The notes below the pieces were generated by a model. It ran no database searches, was not told where the DNA came from, and saw nothing but the letters and a program-made list of their open reading frames with translations. DNA of 64,000 nucleotides from Allobosea sp. BK604 (lineage in GTDB: Bacteria; Pseudomonadota; Alphaproteobacteria; Rhizobiales; Beijerinckiaceae): positions 186,001-250,000 of the forward strand of contig NZ_SLZF01000005.1 of the NCBI RefSeq assembly GCF_004341515.1, read 5' to 3'. Shown here piece after piece: positions 17,342 through 25,724 of this stretch. Both the position numbers and the translations under genes were made by a program. Numbering within the stretch: the first letter of the stretch is position 1; every line of letters starts with the position of its first letter.

Positions 17342-17617
17342 TCAGAGATACGAGACGGCGAACACGGTGCCGATGATCGCAATAACACCGAATACCCTGT
17401 GCTTCTCGAGCAGGTAGCCCCCCAGGAACCCCAACACATTCGCAATCACGGCGCCGACGGCGAACTTGAAGCCGTTCTGAAGAGCAGCCAGGACGATCAT
17501 GACGGCTATAGCTATCATCATTCCGATGTCGGACCGCTCGACGCCTAGATGTCGCGACACTCTGAAGCCAAGAATGATCGGCCATATGCCGAACATCAGG
17601 AAATAGAAAAGTACCAT
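17342..17617 (-). CDS. Small integral membrane protein, function unknown
   Basis: A 91-residue, highly hydrophobic protein with about three transmembrane helices (MVLFYFLMFGIWPIILGF, IGMMIAIAVMIVLAAL, VGAVIANVLGFLGGYLL) and a last helix FGVIAIIGTVFAV. The sequence is less GC-rich than its neighbours, suggesting a separate origin. It starts 12 bases downstream of the polysaccharide deacetylase stop on the same strand, so it could be its cotranscribed partner. I do not recognise the family. Confidence 0.6.
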   Translation of the reverse strand: MVLFYFLMFGIWPIILGFRVSRHLGVERSDIGMMIAIAVMIVLAALQNGFKFAVGAVIANVLGFLGGYLLEKHRVFGVIAIIGTVFAVSYL

Positions 17618-17629
17618 CCAGCCCTTCCC

Positions 17630-18733
17630 CTACCCGACATTCACCTTCCGCCCCTTGTTCCACACGAGGAACGGCAGCCCCGACAGCAGCGCCCGCAGGG
17701 CCTCCTCGCTCTGGTGATAGCCGTTGAGCGAGACGCGCGGCAGGGCGTGGAGATGGCTCGCATGCGGCTCGAAGAGCTGGCCCGGACGCGTCGTCACGGC
17801 GCTGACGAAGCCCGCCTCGCGCGCCAGGGCGAATTCGCGCGGCCCGGCCGAGCCGGGATCACCGACCGGATAGGCGAGATGGCGGATGGGCAAGCCGAGC
17901 TCCGCCTCCAGCCGCGCCTTGCTCTCGGCGATCTCACGACTGGCGACCTCCGGCGGATGCTTGGCCAGCATCGGGTGGCTCATGGTATGGGCGCCGATCG
18001 TCACGTCCGGTGCGCCGGCGAGCGAGCGCAGCGTCTCCCAGGGCACGCATTCGCGCTCCACCAGGGCGGCGCTGGCGATGCCCGCCTGCCCCGCGAGATC
18101 GGAAATCGCAGCAAGCAGAGTCGCTTCCGGGCCTTTGCGCAGACGCCAGTAGAGCCTGGAGAAGGCGAGCCGCTTCTCCCCATCGCTTTCGGTGCGGGCC
18201 GAGAAGCCGCCATCCGGCAGGTCGAGCGAGACGCGCGGCAGTGCCCGGATCGCCTCCTCCAGCTCCAGCCACCAGAGCCGCGCCGTGCGCTCGGCGAAGC
18301 CGGGCGTGACGAACAGGGTCCAGGGCGCGCCATGCCTGGCCAGCACCGGCCAGGCATGATCGAGATTGTCGCGATAGCCGTCGTCGAAGGTCAGCGCGAC
18401 GAAAAAGCGGCCCGGCTTGGACTCGCTCAGCCGCACCAGCGCCTCGTCGAGCGAGACGATGTCGTAGCCCTCGCCCCGGATCAGGCCGAGCGTCCGGTCG
18501 AGGAAATCCGGCGTGACCTCCAGCAGCCGGTTCGGCGCGAAGCCGCGCTCGCGCCAGGGCCGGACATTATGCATCGTCAGGATCACGCCGCGCCCCTGGG
18601 CGACGCCCCTGCCCCAGCGATCGGCGCCGGTCAGGGCGATAGCCTTGAAGGCGGCAGAGAACATGTGGTGGCGCAGGCTCATCAGGCTCGTCATATCCGC
18701 TGCATCTTTGAGCATTTCCAGAGGTGAGGCCAA
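17630..18733 (-). CDS. Polysaccharide deacetylase family protein
   Basis: A 367-residue protein with a NodB-homology (CE4) deacetylase domain. Motif 1 is VALTFDDGYRDN, with catalytic base and metal-ligand Asp; motif 2 is TIGAHTMSHPMLAKHP, with the metal-binding His pair; HLAYPVGDPGS supplies motif 3. The N-terminus (about 1-50) includes GVILTMHNVRPW, as in the subgroup often found in polysaccharide gene clusters. No signal peptide is obvious, so a cytoplasmic or membrane-associated role is likely. It begins a polysaccharide region, and deacetylation of an exopolysaccharide intermediate is inferred. Confidence 0.85.
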   Translation of the reverse strand: MASPLEMLKDAADMTSLMSLRHHMFSAAFKAIALTGADRWGRGVAQGRGVILTMHNVRPWRERGFAPNRLLEVTPDFLDRTLGLIRGEGYDIVSLDEALVRLSESKPGRFFVALTFDDGYRDNLDHAWPVLARHGAPWTLFVTPGFAERTARLWWLELEEAIRALPRVSLDLPDGGFSARTESDGEKRLAFSRLYWRLRKGPEATLLAAISDLAGQAGIASAALVERECVPWETLRSLAGAPDVTIGAHTMSHPMLAKHPPEVASREIAESKARLEAELGLPIRHLAYPVGDPGSAGPREFALAREAGFVSAVTTRPGQLFEPHASHLHALPRVSLNGYHQSEEALRALLSGLPFLVWNKGRKVNVG

Positions 18734-18833
18734 AACCGCCTCGCTTGGAAAACCTTAACGCTGTTCGCCGATGCTTCGGCTGCTCACGATCATCTTGGCA
18801 GGTCCGTTCACAATGCCGGGTTAAGGGAGGCTG

Positions 18834-20093
18834 ATGGAAGTGCCGAAGGATCCGTCACCGATGTCCGCCCTTGCCGAACGCCCTGCGGGTTTGCCTCTGG
18901 CCGAGAGCCGGAGCCTATCCGGTGCGCGGCCCTGGCGCAGCATCGCGATCGCGTCCGACATGGCCGCGATCGAGGCGGAGTGGCGCGCGCTCGAAGCCCG
19001 CGCGCTGGTGACGCCCTATCAGTCCTATGGCTGGGTCCAGGCCTTCGTGGCGACCGTCGGCGCAGCACATGACATGGCCTTCCGTCATGTCGTGCTGCGC
19101 GATGCGGCCGGCATCGCGCAGGCGATCCTGCCGCTGACGATCACACACCGTCGCGGCATCCGCTTCGCCGAGTTCGTCGGCGGCAAGCACGCCAATTATC
19201 ATATGGGCCTCTATGCCCCGGATTTCGCCGCTTCTGTCGATGCCGACGCGGCGCGCGCCATGCTCGCCGAGATCGGCGCCGCCATTGGCGGGCTCGACGG
19301 ACTGATCTTCGTCAACCAGCCGACCATGTGGCAGGGCGTGCCCAATCCGACCGCCCTCATCGCCGCCGGGCCGAGCCCGAGCGGCGCCTACAAGCTCGCG
19401 CTCGACCAGGGCGATTGCGACGGCACTCTGAAGCGCTCGATGAGCGCGCATGCGCGCAAGAAGCTGAAGAACAAGCGCAACCGCTTCGCCGGCTTCGGCA
19501 AGTCCACCCTGGTCCGGGCCGAGGAGCCGGCCGAGATCGAACGCGTCATCGACGCCTTCCTGGCGCAGAAGGCGGTGCGCTTCCAGGCGATGGGCGTGCC
19601 GGATCCCTTTGCCGAGCCAGCGGTGCGTGAATTCCTGCGCCAGGCGGCGACGCCGGGCCTCAGCGTCTCGCCGCCGCTCGAACTCTATTCGCTCGATGTC
19701 GATGGCCGCTCGGTCGCGACCTATGTCGGCGCCGTGCAGGGCAGCCGCTTCTCGGGCATGGCGACCTCCTTCGACATGGAAAGCGAGATCGCCAAGACCA
19801 GCCCGGGCGAGATCCTGCTGGTCGACCTGATCAAGCTGAAATGTCATGCCGGCATCACGGTCTTCGATCTCGGCGTCGGCGAGGCGCGCTACAAGACAAC
19901 GATCTGCGATGATCGCGACGAGTTGGTCGACACCTTCCTGCCGCTGACGGCCAAGGGCCGGGCCTTCGCCCTGTTCAGCCGGGCGAAGCGCGTGGCGAAA
20001 CGCCGGATCAAGAGCTCGCCGCTGGCACTGAAGATCGCGCAGCGCGCCTCGGGCTGGCTCAACCGGCGCCGCGGCACTGAGGCGGAAGACTAG
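18834..20093 (+). CDS. CelD/BcsL-type GNAT acyltransferase of a polysaccharide cluster
   Basis: A 419-residue protein of the FemAB-like Acetyltransf_6 group often annotated as cellulose-biosynthesis CelD/BcsL. Visible blocks are WRALEARALVTPYQSYGWVQ near the N-terminus, the fold-start LPLTITHRRGIRFAEFVGGK, HARKKLKNKRNRFAGFG and the C-terminal GNAT core (ATYVGAVQGSRFSGMATSFD, SPGEILLVDLIKLKC, FDLGVGEARYKTTICD). It probably transfers an acyl group to a polysaccharide or its precursor in the cytoplasm. It is divergent from the deacetylase gene, so these two could act in opposition on the same polymer. Confidence 0.82.
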   Translation: MEVPKDPSPMSALAERPAGLPLAESRSLSGARPWRSIAIASDMAAIEAEWRALEARALVTPYQSYGWVQAFVATVGAAHDMAFRHVVLRDAAGIAQAILPLTITHRRGIRFAEFVGGKHANYHMGLYAPDFAASVDADAARAMLAEIGAAIGGLDGLIFVNQPTMWQGVPNPTALIAAGPSPSGAYKLALDQGDCDGTLKRSMSAHARKKLKNKRNRFAGFGKSTLVRAEEPAEIERVIDAFLAQKAVRFQAMGVPDPFAEPAVREFLRQAATPGLSVSPPLELYSLDVDGRSVATYVGAVQGSRFSGMATSFDMESEIAKTSPGEILLVDLIKLKCHAGITVFDLGVGEARYKTTICDDRDELVDTFLPLTAKGRAFALFSRAKRVAKRRIKSSPLALKIAQRASGWLNRRRGTEAED

Positions 20094-20194
20094 AGCATTT
20101 CCGCGTTTCCTCGAATCGCGAAAATGCTCCATCTATTTGTTCTGACGCATTTTCTTCACGCGAACCGGTATTCACTTCGCGCGAAAATGCTCTA
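20093..20194 (+). repeat. Dispersed palindromic repeat, family 1 (copy B)
   Basis: The fullest copy. GAGCATTTCCGCG...CGCGAAAATGCTC is one hairpin, followed by GACGCATTTTCTTCACGCGA, ACCGGT and CGCGCGAAAATGCTC. It begins at the acyltransferase stop codon and lies between convergent genes, next to another repeat. Confidence 0.8.
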
Positions 20195-20195
20195 A

Positions 20196-20285
20196 CCGTC
20201 ATTGCGAGCGAAGCGAGGCAATCCAGGGGCGGCAGTGCTCTACGCCCCCTGGATTGCTTCGTCGCTCTGCTCCTCGCAATGACGG
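20196..20285. repeat. Long inverted repeat of CGTCATTGCGAG type
   Basis: CGTCATTGCGAGCGAAGCGA...GGCAATCCAGGGG pairs with CCCCTGGATTGC...CTCGCAATGACG across a short loop, giving an imperfect stem of over 30 pairs. Elements with these ends are common, high-copy intergenic repeats in many proteobacterial genomes. It could terminate both convergent transcripts here. Confidence 0.8.
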
Positions 20286-20319
20286 CTCCAGGACCTGTCC
20301 TCACATGGAAGGACTGACC

Positions 20320-22479
20320 CTACGCCATCGCCTCGTCGGCCTCGCGCTCCGAGAAGGGCAGCGGCACGGACGGGGCATCCAGAACCAGCGCGACCGGGGC
20401 CTTGGTCAGATCGGCGACCCGATAGGCAGCCTCGACGGCATGGCCGTTGCCGACCTGGCCGGCCATGACCAGCACGCCCTGGGAACGGCTGACGAGCGGG
20501 GTGAGCTCGGCATTGTCGTCGCCGGTGGCGGCCACGACCAGAACCCAGTCATAGGTCTCGCAGAGCGCATCAAGCGCGACCTCGATCAATCCCGGCGCGG
20601 CGAAGACCGCCGCACGCCCGGCCCGGCCGGCGCTGATGCTGTGCAGGCGCGAGCCCGGCTCGCGCATGATGATGTCGGAGAACAGCGCCTCGCCGGCGAG
20701 TAGCTCCGAGAAGCCGGGGCGGGTGCGGTCCTCGTCCTTGCCGAGATCGATGACGATGCAGCGGCAGCGCTGCGCCAGCAGCTCGGCAAGGTCGCGCGCG
20801 GAGGTGGCGCCCGGACCGCCGCCATCGAGGATCGCGACAAGCGGCGCCATGCCGCGCGGCGGCTCGGCGATGCGCTCGGCGAGATCGCCGAGGGTGCCGT
20901 CGGGATCGGCGCGATCGAGCGTGATCTGGCCGAGGCGGCCGGTATGGGTCAGGAGCCCGGCGACGCGCTCGCGGCGCTGCTCGCCCTTGCTCGGGCGGGT
21001 CGCGCCGGCGGCACCGCCGCCGACCCAGCCCGGCGCGCGGCGCGGCTCGGTCGGCGTCGGGGCGCCGGCCTGCCCGTTCAGCAATTCACGCGAGGCGACC
21101 GTCGCGAGCGCGACCAGGAAGGTCGCCAGCGTCGAGACGATCATGATCGGGACTTTCTTCGGGAAGGACGGCTCGGTCGGCTCGATGGCGCGCGAGATGA
21201 TGCGTGCATCGGCCGGCGTCGCATTCTGGGCGTCGCGCGCGATCGCCTCGCGATAGCGGCCCATATATTGCTCGAGCTGGTCGCGCAGCGTGCGCGCCTC
21301 GCGCTCCAGGGCGCGCAGCTGGACCTCGCTGTCATTGGCGCTGGAGACGTTCTTCTTCTGGCCGTCGAGCGCGGCGGTGAAGCTCTCGACCCGCTGAGAG
21401 GCGATCTTGGCCTCATTCTCGAGCGTGCGCACGGCGCGCTCGGCGGCGCCGCGGATCTGGCCTTCGAGATCGGCGAGCTGGGCGTTGAGCTCCTTGATGC
21501 GCGGATGCTCCGGCAGGAGCGTGCGCGATTCGAGCGCGATCTGGGCGCGCAGGTTGACGCGCTGCTCGATCAGCCGGCGGACCAGGTCGTTATTGGCGAC
21601 ATCCGGGATCTCGAAGGTGCGGCCCTGCTTGATCGCGTCGCGGATCAGCCCGGCCTTGGCCTGCGCCTCGGCCTGCTGGCTGCGGGCGTTGGAGAGCTGG
21701 GTCGAGAGATCGGCGAGCTGCTGCGAGGTGATGGTCGTGTTGTTGGAGCCGACGAGCAGGCCATTGCGCGAACGGAAATCCTCGACCTTGGCCTCGGCCT
21801 CGGCAAGGCGCTTGCGCAGCGGCTCGATCGTGGTGGACAGCCAGGAGGAGGCGCTGCGGGCGGTGTCCTGCTTCGCCGCCTCCTGCATCTCAAGATAGAG
21901 CGCGGCGATCTCATTGGCGCCCTTGGCGGCGAGCGCCGGGTCCTGCGAGGTGAACTCGACGGCGACGATGCGCGAGCGGCCGACCGGATAGACCAGCAGC
22001 CGGTCGTAGAATTTCTCCAGCACGCGTTCTTCCGGCGAACGGTCGGCCGGATGGGCGCCGAGCCCGACGAGGACGCCGATCTTCCTGAGCGCATTGAGCG
22101 CCCCGGCGCCGGAATCGAATTCGGAATTGCCGACGAGCCCGATCCGCTTGATCGCCTCGCGCGCCAGGTCACGCGACATGATGACCTGGACCTGGCTCTG
22201 CACGCCCTCGGCGTCGAATTGCTGGCTGGAGGATTCGCCGCCCAACTGCCCCGGCCGCGTGAAATAACTGTCGCGGTTCTCGAGCAGGATGCGCGCCTCG
22301 CCAGTATAGCGCGGCGTCACCATGTTGACGGCGACAAAGGAGAGGCCCAGCGCCAGCAGGCTGGGCCCGATGATCCAGAGCTTGCGGCGCTTGATGGCGG
22401 CCCAAAGCGCGCCGAGGTCGAGCATGTCGCCGCGACCTTCGCCGGCATCCCGCACTTCGCTGTCGGTTCGAGCGGTCAT
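20320..22479 (-). CDS. Wzz/GumC-like exopolysaccharide chain-length protein with degenerate kinase domain
   Basis: A 719-residue polysaccharide co-polymerase. The Wzz domain is N-terminal (DLGALWAAIKRRKLWIIGPS with the first membrane helix, then VTPRYTGEARILLENRD). A long periplasmic coiled coil spans about 190-430, and the second membrane helix (VPIMIVSTLATFLVALATVA) is preceded by the Pro-rich motif EPTEPSFPKK. The C-terminal 200 residues resemble a BY-kinase ATPase, but the P-loop reads DGGGPGATSARDL with no Lys, and there is no Tyr cluster. It may therefore regulate chain length without kinase activity. ATG 22479 was chosen over GTG 22503. It is divergent from the Wza-like gene. Confidence 0.88.
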   Translation of the reverse strand: MTARTDSEVRDAGEGRGDMLDLGALWAAIKRRKLWIIGPSLLALGLSFVAVNMVTPRYTGEARILLENRDSYFTRPGQLGGESSSQQFDAEGVQSQVQVIMSRDLAREAIKRIGLVGNSEFDSGAGALNALRKIGVLVGLGAHPADRSPEERVLEKFYDRLLVYPVGRSRIVAVEFTSQDPALAAKGANEIAALYLEMQEAAKQDTARSASSWLSTTIEPLRKRLAEAEAKVEDFRSRNGLLVGSNNTTITSQQLADLSTQLSNARSQQAEAQAKAGLIRDAIKQGRTFEIPDVANNDLVRRLIEQRVNLRAQIALESRTLLPEHPRIKELNAQLADLEGQIRGAAERAVRTLENEAKIASQRVESFTAALDGQKKNVSSANDSEVQLRALEREARTLRDQLEQYMGRYREAIARDAQNATPADARIISRAIEPTEPSFPKKVPIMIVSTLATFLVALATVASRELLNGQAGAPTPTEPRRAPGWVGGGAAGATRPSKGEQRRERVAGLLTHTGRLGQITLDRADPDGTLGDLAERIAEPPRGMAPLVAILDGGGPGATSARDLAELLAQRCRCIVIDLGKDEDRTRPGFSELLAGEALFSDIIMREPGSRLHSISAGRAGRAAVFAAPGLIEVALDALCETYDWVLVVAATGDDNAELTPLVSRSQGVLVMAGQVGNGHAVEAAYRVADLTKAPVALVLDAPSVPLPFSEREADEAMA

Positions 22480-22664
22480 GACCCATCCATTCACGCAAAA
22501 CACGTGCGCCCAGGACAGGGCGCGATTGGGATGAAAGCTGATTAAGGTTAGTGGCGGGTTAAGATGAACCGCGAAGCAGAAGGTCGCGACATCGCGGGCA
22601 ATCAGTCTTTGTTAACCATATCGCCCTACCCATGACCGTAGGTTATGCATGGGTTTCGCACGTA

Positions 22665-23225
22665 ATGAGTCGACCACTCGCCTCTCTTGCACTGGCCGCC
22701 GCGCTGGCGGTGAGCGCCTGCGCGCCACGCTATGTCGTGTCCGAATTCGCGGTCGCCGATGTCCATGCGCCCTATGTGCTGGCGAGCGGCGACAGGCTGC
22801 GCATCATCGTCTTCGGCCAGGATAATCTCTCGAACATCTATGCGGTCGATGGCTCCGGCCGGATCTCGATGCCGCTGATCGGCGCGGTCGAGGCGCAGGG
22901 GCGCACCACCCAGCAGCTCGAGCGCGCCATCGAAGGCCGCCTGCGCGCCGGCTTCCTGCGCGAGCCCAAGGTCTCGGTCGAGGTCGATGCCTACCGGCCC
23001 TTCTTCGTGCTCGGCGAGGTCACCAGTTCCGGACAGTTCCCCTTCGTCAACGGCATGACCGTGCAGACCGCGGTCGCGATAGCCGGCGGCTTCACCCCGC
23101 GCGGCCAGCGCGACTGGGCCGAGGTCACCCGCCAGATCGACGGGCAGCTCATCACCAGCGCCGTGCCGATCACCTTCCCGGTGCAGCCCGGCGACACGAT
23201 CGTCATCAAGGAACGCTGGTTCTGA
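22665..23225 (+). CDS. Polysaccharide export outer-membrane lipoprotein (Wza/GumB-like)
   Basis: A 186-residue protein from ATG 22665, which gives a good lipoprotein signal (LASLALAAALAVSAC; lipobox VSAC). ATG 22632 would add 11 residues. The mature part has the Poly_export domain (YVLASGDRLRIIVFGQDNLSNIYAVDGSGRI) and one SLBB-type domain (YRPFFVLGEVTSSGQFPFVN, TVQTAVAIAGGFTPRG), ending PGDTIVIKERWF. Such proteins form the outer-membrane part of the exopolysaccharide exporter and work with the inner-membrane Wzz/GumC protein, here encoded divergently. It is followed 19 bases later by a glycosyltransferase gene. Confidence 0.92.
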   Translation: MSRPLASLALAAALAVSACAPRYVVSEFAVADVHAPYVLASGDRLRIIVFGQDNLSNIYAVDGSGRISMPLIGAVEAQGRTTQQLERAIEGRLRAGFLREPKVSVEVDAYRPFFVLGEVTSSGQFPFVNGMTVQTAVAIAGGFTPRGQRDWAEVTRQIDGQLITSAVPITFPVQPGDTIVIKERWF

Positions 23226-23244
23226 GCCGGGCGAGGAAACGGTC

Positions 23245-24408
23245 ATGACCGACGGCTCCGAGTACCGGCCGCTACGCATCCTGCATGTCTTCCGCGCCCC
23301 GCTCGGCGGCTTGTTCCGGCATGTGCTCGACCTTGCACGCGGCCAGGTCGAGCGCGGGCACGAGGTCGGCATCTTCTGCGATTCGACAACAGGCGGAACG
23401 CGCGCCGACGAGGTCTTCGCCGAGCTCTCCGGCAAGCTCGCGCTCGGTGTCACGCGCGTGCCGATGTCGCGCTATCCGAGCCTGACCGACGCCAAGGCGC
23501 AGCTCAGCGCCATCTCGACGCGGGCGAAGCTCGATCCCGATATCGTGCACGCCCATGGCTCGAAAGGCGGCGTCTATGCGCGGCTGCCGGCCCTGCTCTC
23601 GCCCGGGCGGCGCTATGCCACCGCCTATACCCCGCATGGCGGCAGCTTCAACTACAAGCCGGGCAGCACCGAGCACCGCATCTACATGGCGGTCGAGCGG
23701 CTGCTCGAACGCGCCACCGACATGTTCCTGTTCGAGAGCGCCTTCATCGCCGGGCGGTTCGAGGCACATATCGGCCATCTGCCGCGCACCGACCACCGCA
23801 TCGTGCTGAACGGCATCTCGGAGGCCGAGTTCGAACCGATCGACCATGACGAGGCGAATTTCGACCTGCTCTATCTCGGCGAATTGCGCCAGGCCAAGGG
23901 CGTCGACACGCTGATCGATGCGCTCGCGCTCCTCAGGCAAAGGGACAAGCTCGAGCCGCGTGTGCTCATCGTCGGCTCCGGCCCAGACGAGCAGAGCCTG
24001 CGCCGGATGACGGTCGAGCGCGGCATTGACGGTCAATGCGTGTTCGAGCCGCCGGGACCGATCCGCCGGGCGCTGTCCAAGGCCCATGTCATGGTCATCC
24101 CGTCGCGGGCGGAATCGCTGCCTTATGTCATCCTCGAAGCGGCCGCGGCCGCGCAGCCGCTGATCTCGACCGATGTCGGCGGCATCAAGGAGATCTACGG
24201 CCCGCAGCATTCGCACCGGCTGATCCCGGCCAACGAGCCTAAGATCCTGGCCGAGGAGATCGCGATCATGCTGGCGACGCCGGCCGGGGAAAGACGGGCG
24301 CAGGCCGCCGATCTCGCCAGCCATGTCCGGCGGCATTTCTCGCTCGACTCGATGATCGACGGCGTGCTGGCGGCCTATCGCATCGCGCTGCTGACGCGCG
24401 GCAGCTAG
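23245..24408 (+). CDS. Glycosyltransferase family 4 (GT-B)
   Basis: A 387-residue retaining GT-B glycosyltransferase. The N-terminal Rossmann half begins ILHVFRAPLGGLFRHVLDLA and has IVHAHGSKGGVYARL and YTPHGGSFNY. The C-terminal Glycos_transf_1 domain starts at FDLLYLGELRQAKGVDTLID and contains VLIVGSGPDEQSL and the nucleotide-sugar-binding block VMVIPSRAESLPYVILEAAA. It would add a sugar from an NDP-sugar to a lipid-linked repeat unit at the inner face of the membrane. It is coupled to the Wza-like gene, so it belongs to the exopolysaccharide pathway. Sugar specificity cannot be read. Confidence 0.9.
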   Translation: MTDGSEYRPLRILHVFRAPLGGLFRHVLDLARGQVERGHEVGIFCDSTTGGTRADEVFAELSGKLALGVTRVPMSRYPSLTDAKAQLSAISTRAKLDPDIVHAHGSKGGVYARLPALLSPGRRYATAYTPHGGSFNYKPGSTEHRIYMAVERLLERATDMFLFESAFIAGRFEAHIGHLPRTDHRIVLNGISEAEFEPIDHDEANFDLLYLGELRQAKGVDTLIDALALLRQRDKLEPRVLIVGSGPDEQSLRRMTVERGIDGQCVFEPPGPIRRALSKAHVMVIPSRAESLPYVILEAAAAAQPLISTDVGGIKEIYGPQHSHRLIPANEPKILAEEIAIMLATPAGERRAQAADLASHVRRHFSLDSMIDGVLAAYRIALLTRGS

Positions 24409-24459
24409 ATCGCCGCGCGTCCTTCCGGACGCACACTGGCGATCCAGCTCCTCGTTCCG

Positions 24460-24505
24460 GCATCCGCTCTATCCGAAAGGTGCGTCCCACTTCTCGGGCC
24501 GATGC
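24460..24505. repeat. Dispersed palindromic repeat, family 2 (copy A)
   Basis: GCATCCGCTCTATCCGAAAG then GTGCGTCCCAC and CTCGGGCCGATGC form an imperfect palindrome. Its arms, GCATCGG and CCGATGC, are shared with copies at 32078-32118, 41223-41268 and 45520-45564. It lies between the convergent glycosyltransferase and SMR genes. Confidence 0.65.
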
Positions 24506-24515
24506 CAGGCTGCAC

Positions 24516-24854
24516 TTACATCAGCTTGAGCGCCAGCACGCCCGACAGCACCAGGGCGATGCCGAGCCAGCCGGTGAGGTAGATGCGCTGGCCGAAGGCG
24601 AGCGCGCCGATGATCGCGGTCAGCACGAGGCCGGCCCCGCCCCAGACGGCATAGGCGACCGACAGGTCCATACCGCGAATGGCCTGGGCCAGCGCCGCGA
24701 AGGCGCCGATGACCAGCGCGGTGCCGAGCAGGCCGGACAAGCGGCGCTTGAAGCCATCGGACAGCTTCAGCAGATAGGTGCCGCCGAGTTCGAGCACGAC
24801 CGCGAGCGCCAGCCAGAGCAGCGCCAGCGATTGCGGCAGGAGAGCGCTGGTCAC
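24516..24854 (-). CDS. SMR-family transporter subunit (second of pair)
   Basis: A 112-residue protein with four transmembrane helices of the small multidrug resistance/EmrE family. The conserved membrane Glu is in LALAVVLELGGTYLLKLSDG, the GxG-type helix is SVAYAVWGGAGLVLTAIIGA, and LTGWLGIALVLSGVLALKL is helix 4. Its ATG overlaps the stop of the upstream SMR gene by four bases, so the two are translationally coupled. This fits a heterodimeric MdtIJ/EbrAB-type antiporter. The substrate could be a cationic drug, a polyamine or guanidinium. Confidence 0.88.
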   Translation of the reverse strand: MTSALLPQSLALLWLALAVVLELGGTYLLKLSDGFKRRLSGLLGTALVIGAFAALAQAIRGMDLSVAYAVWGGAGLVLTAIIGALAFGQRIYLTGWLGIALVLSGVLALKLM

Positions 24855-25204
24855 GCCAGCCTCCCCTCGTCGTCATCCGGACCATGGCCGACGCCACGTT
24901 CGAGCAGGACGATGCCGGCGATGATCGCCGCCAGCGCCAGGATGCGCTCGGGCGAGAGATGTTCGCCGAACAGGAGGTAGCCGGCCGCGGCGATGCCGAC
25001 GATGCCGAGCCCTTCCCAGACCGCATAGGCCACGGCCATCGGAATGACGCGCAGCGCGATGCTGAGCAGGGCGAAGGAGAGTCCGATCAGCACCAGGGGC
25101 AGAAGCCCCAGGAGCCAGGGCGCGGAGACGACCGATTTCAGCGCGGCCGTCGCGACGATCTCGACGGCGATGGCCGCGAGCAGAATCAACCAATGAAAAG
25201 ACAT
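24851..25204 (-). CDS. SMR-family transporter subunit (first of pair)
   Basis: A 117-residue four-helix SMR protein from ATG 25204 (MSFHWLILLAAIAVEIVATA); the frame is open to 25264, but the extra residues are not membrane-like. The essential Glu is in AAIAVEIVATAALKS. IPMAVAYAVWEGLGIVGIAA contains the SMR helix 3 signature, and helix 4 is ILALAAIIAGIVLLERG. The C-terminal tail GHGPDDDEGRLA is acidic, unlike most SMR proteins. It is coupled to the second SMR gene by a four-base overlap. The pair sits inside the polysaccharide cluster without an obvious functional link. Confidence 0.85.
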   Translation of the reverse strand: MSFHWLILLAAIAVEIVATAALKSVVSAPWLLGLLPLVLIGLSFALLSIALRVIPMAVAYAVWEGLGIVGIAAAGYLLFGEHLSPERILALAAIIAGIVLLERGVGHGPDDDEGRLA

Positions 25205-25724
25205 GTTGCACACGGGCGAAGCCGGCGCTGGACGTCGCGGGTGCGACTCTAGGCAGCTAGGCAAAGTTCGAGTTTGAAAGACGATGTCCGGACCAGATAA
25301 CCGGGGCGGCCATGAACCGCGACGGCAGCACGAGGGGTTTTCCCTGGGTCAAACAAAACCCAAAAGAGCTTCCGCTCAAAAATGTGCTTCTCAGACACTC
25401 ATCGTAGCCAGATATGGCCGCATTTATGCTTTCTGTCAACTCGAAACGACTTTTTCAGCGGAAACACGCAGGCAAAAGCACCGAAAAACACTTCGCAACA
25501 CCTGCGCTAATACCTTGACCGACCGAGGAAAAATCGACCTTTCCGGAGAACGGCGTTTTCAGCGCCCCTGACGGGGCTCCGCTCAGGCCGATCTTCCCTA
25601 GAGTCGTGGCGATTCCTGCGAAACAACGAAGCTTCCGATTAAGTCTTCCGAGAGCTTTTTCCGCTACTCGCAACGGTCAGGCTTGGGGCACGCATCAATC
25701 CGGCCTGGCGTAAGGGTGAGTAGT
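25205..25724. other. AT-richer intergenic region upstream of the sugar transferase gene
   Basis: About 520 bases separate the divergent SMR pair and the undecaprenyl-phosphate sugar transferase. Base composition from about 25310 to 25560 is clearly more AT-rich than the flanks, with several A-tracts (CAAAACCCAAAAG, CTCAAAAATG, CCGAAAAAC). This is typical of a regulated promoter region. The open frame across it (25284-25571) has no ribosome site and no protein-like composition. I see no RNA gene or convincing repeat. Confidence 0.55.

Noticed and set aside
25284..25571. 95-codon ORF in the AT-rich gap before the sugar transferase
   Set aside because: No ribosome site, no homologous-looking motif, and the region is better explained as a promoter region.
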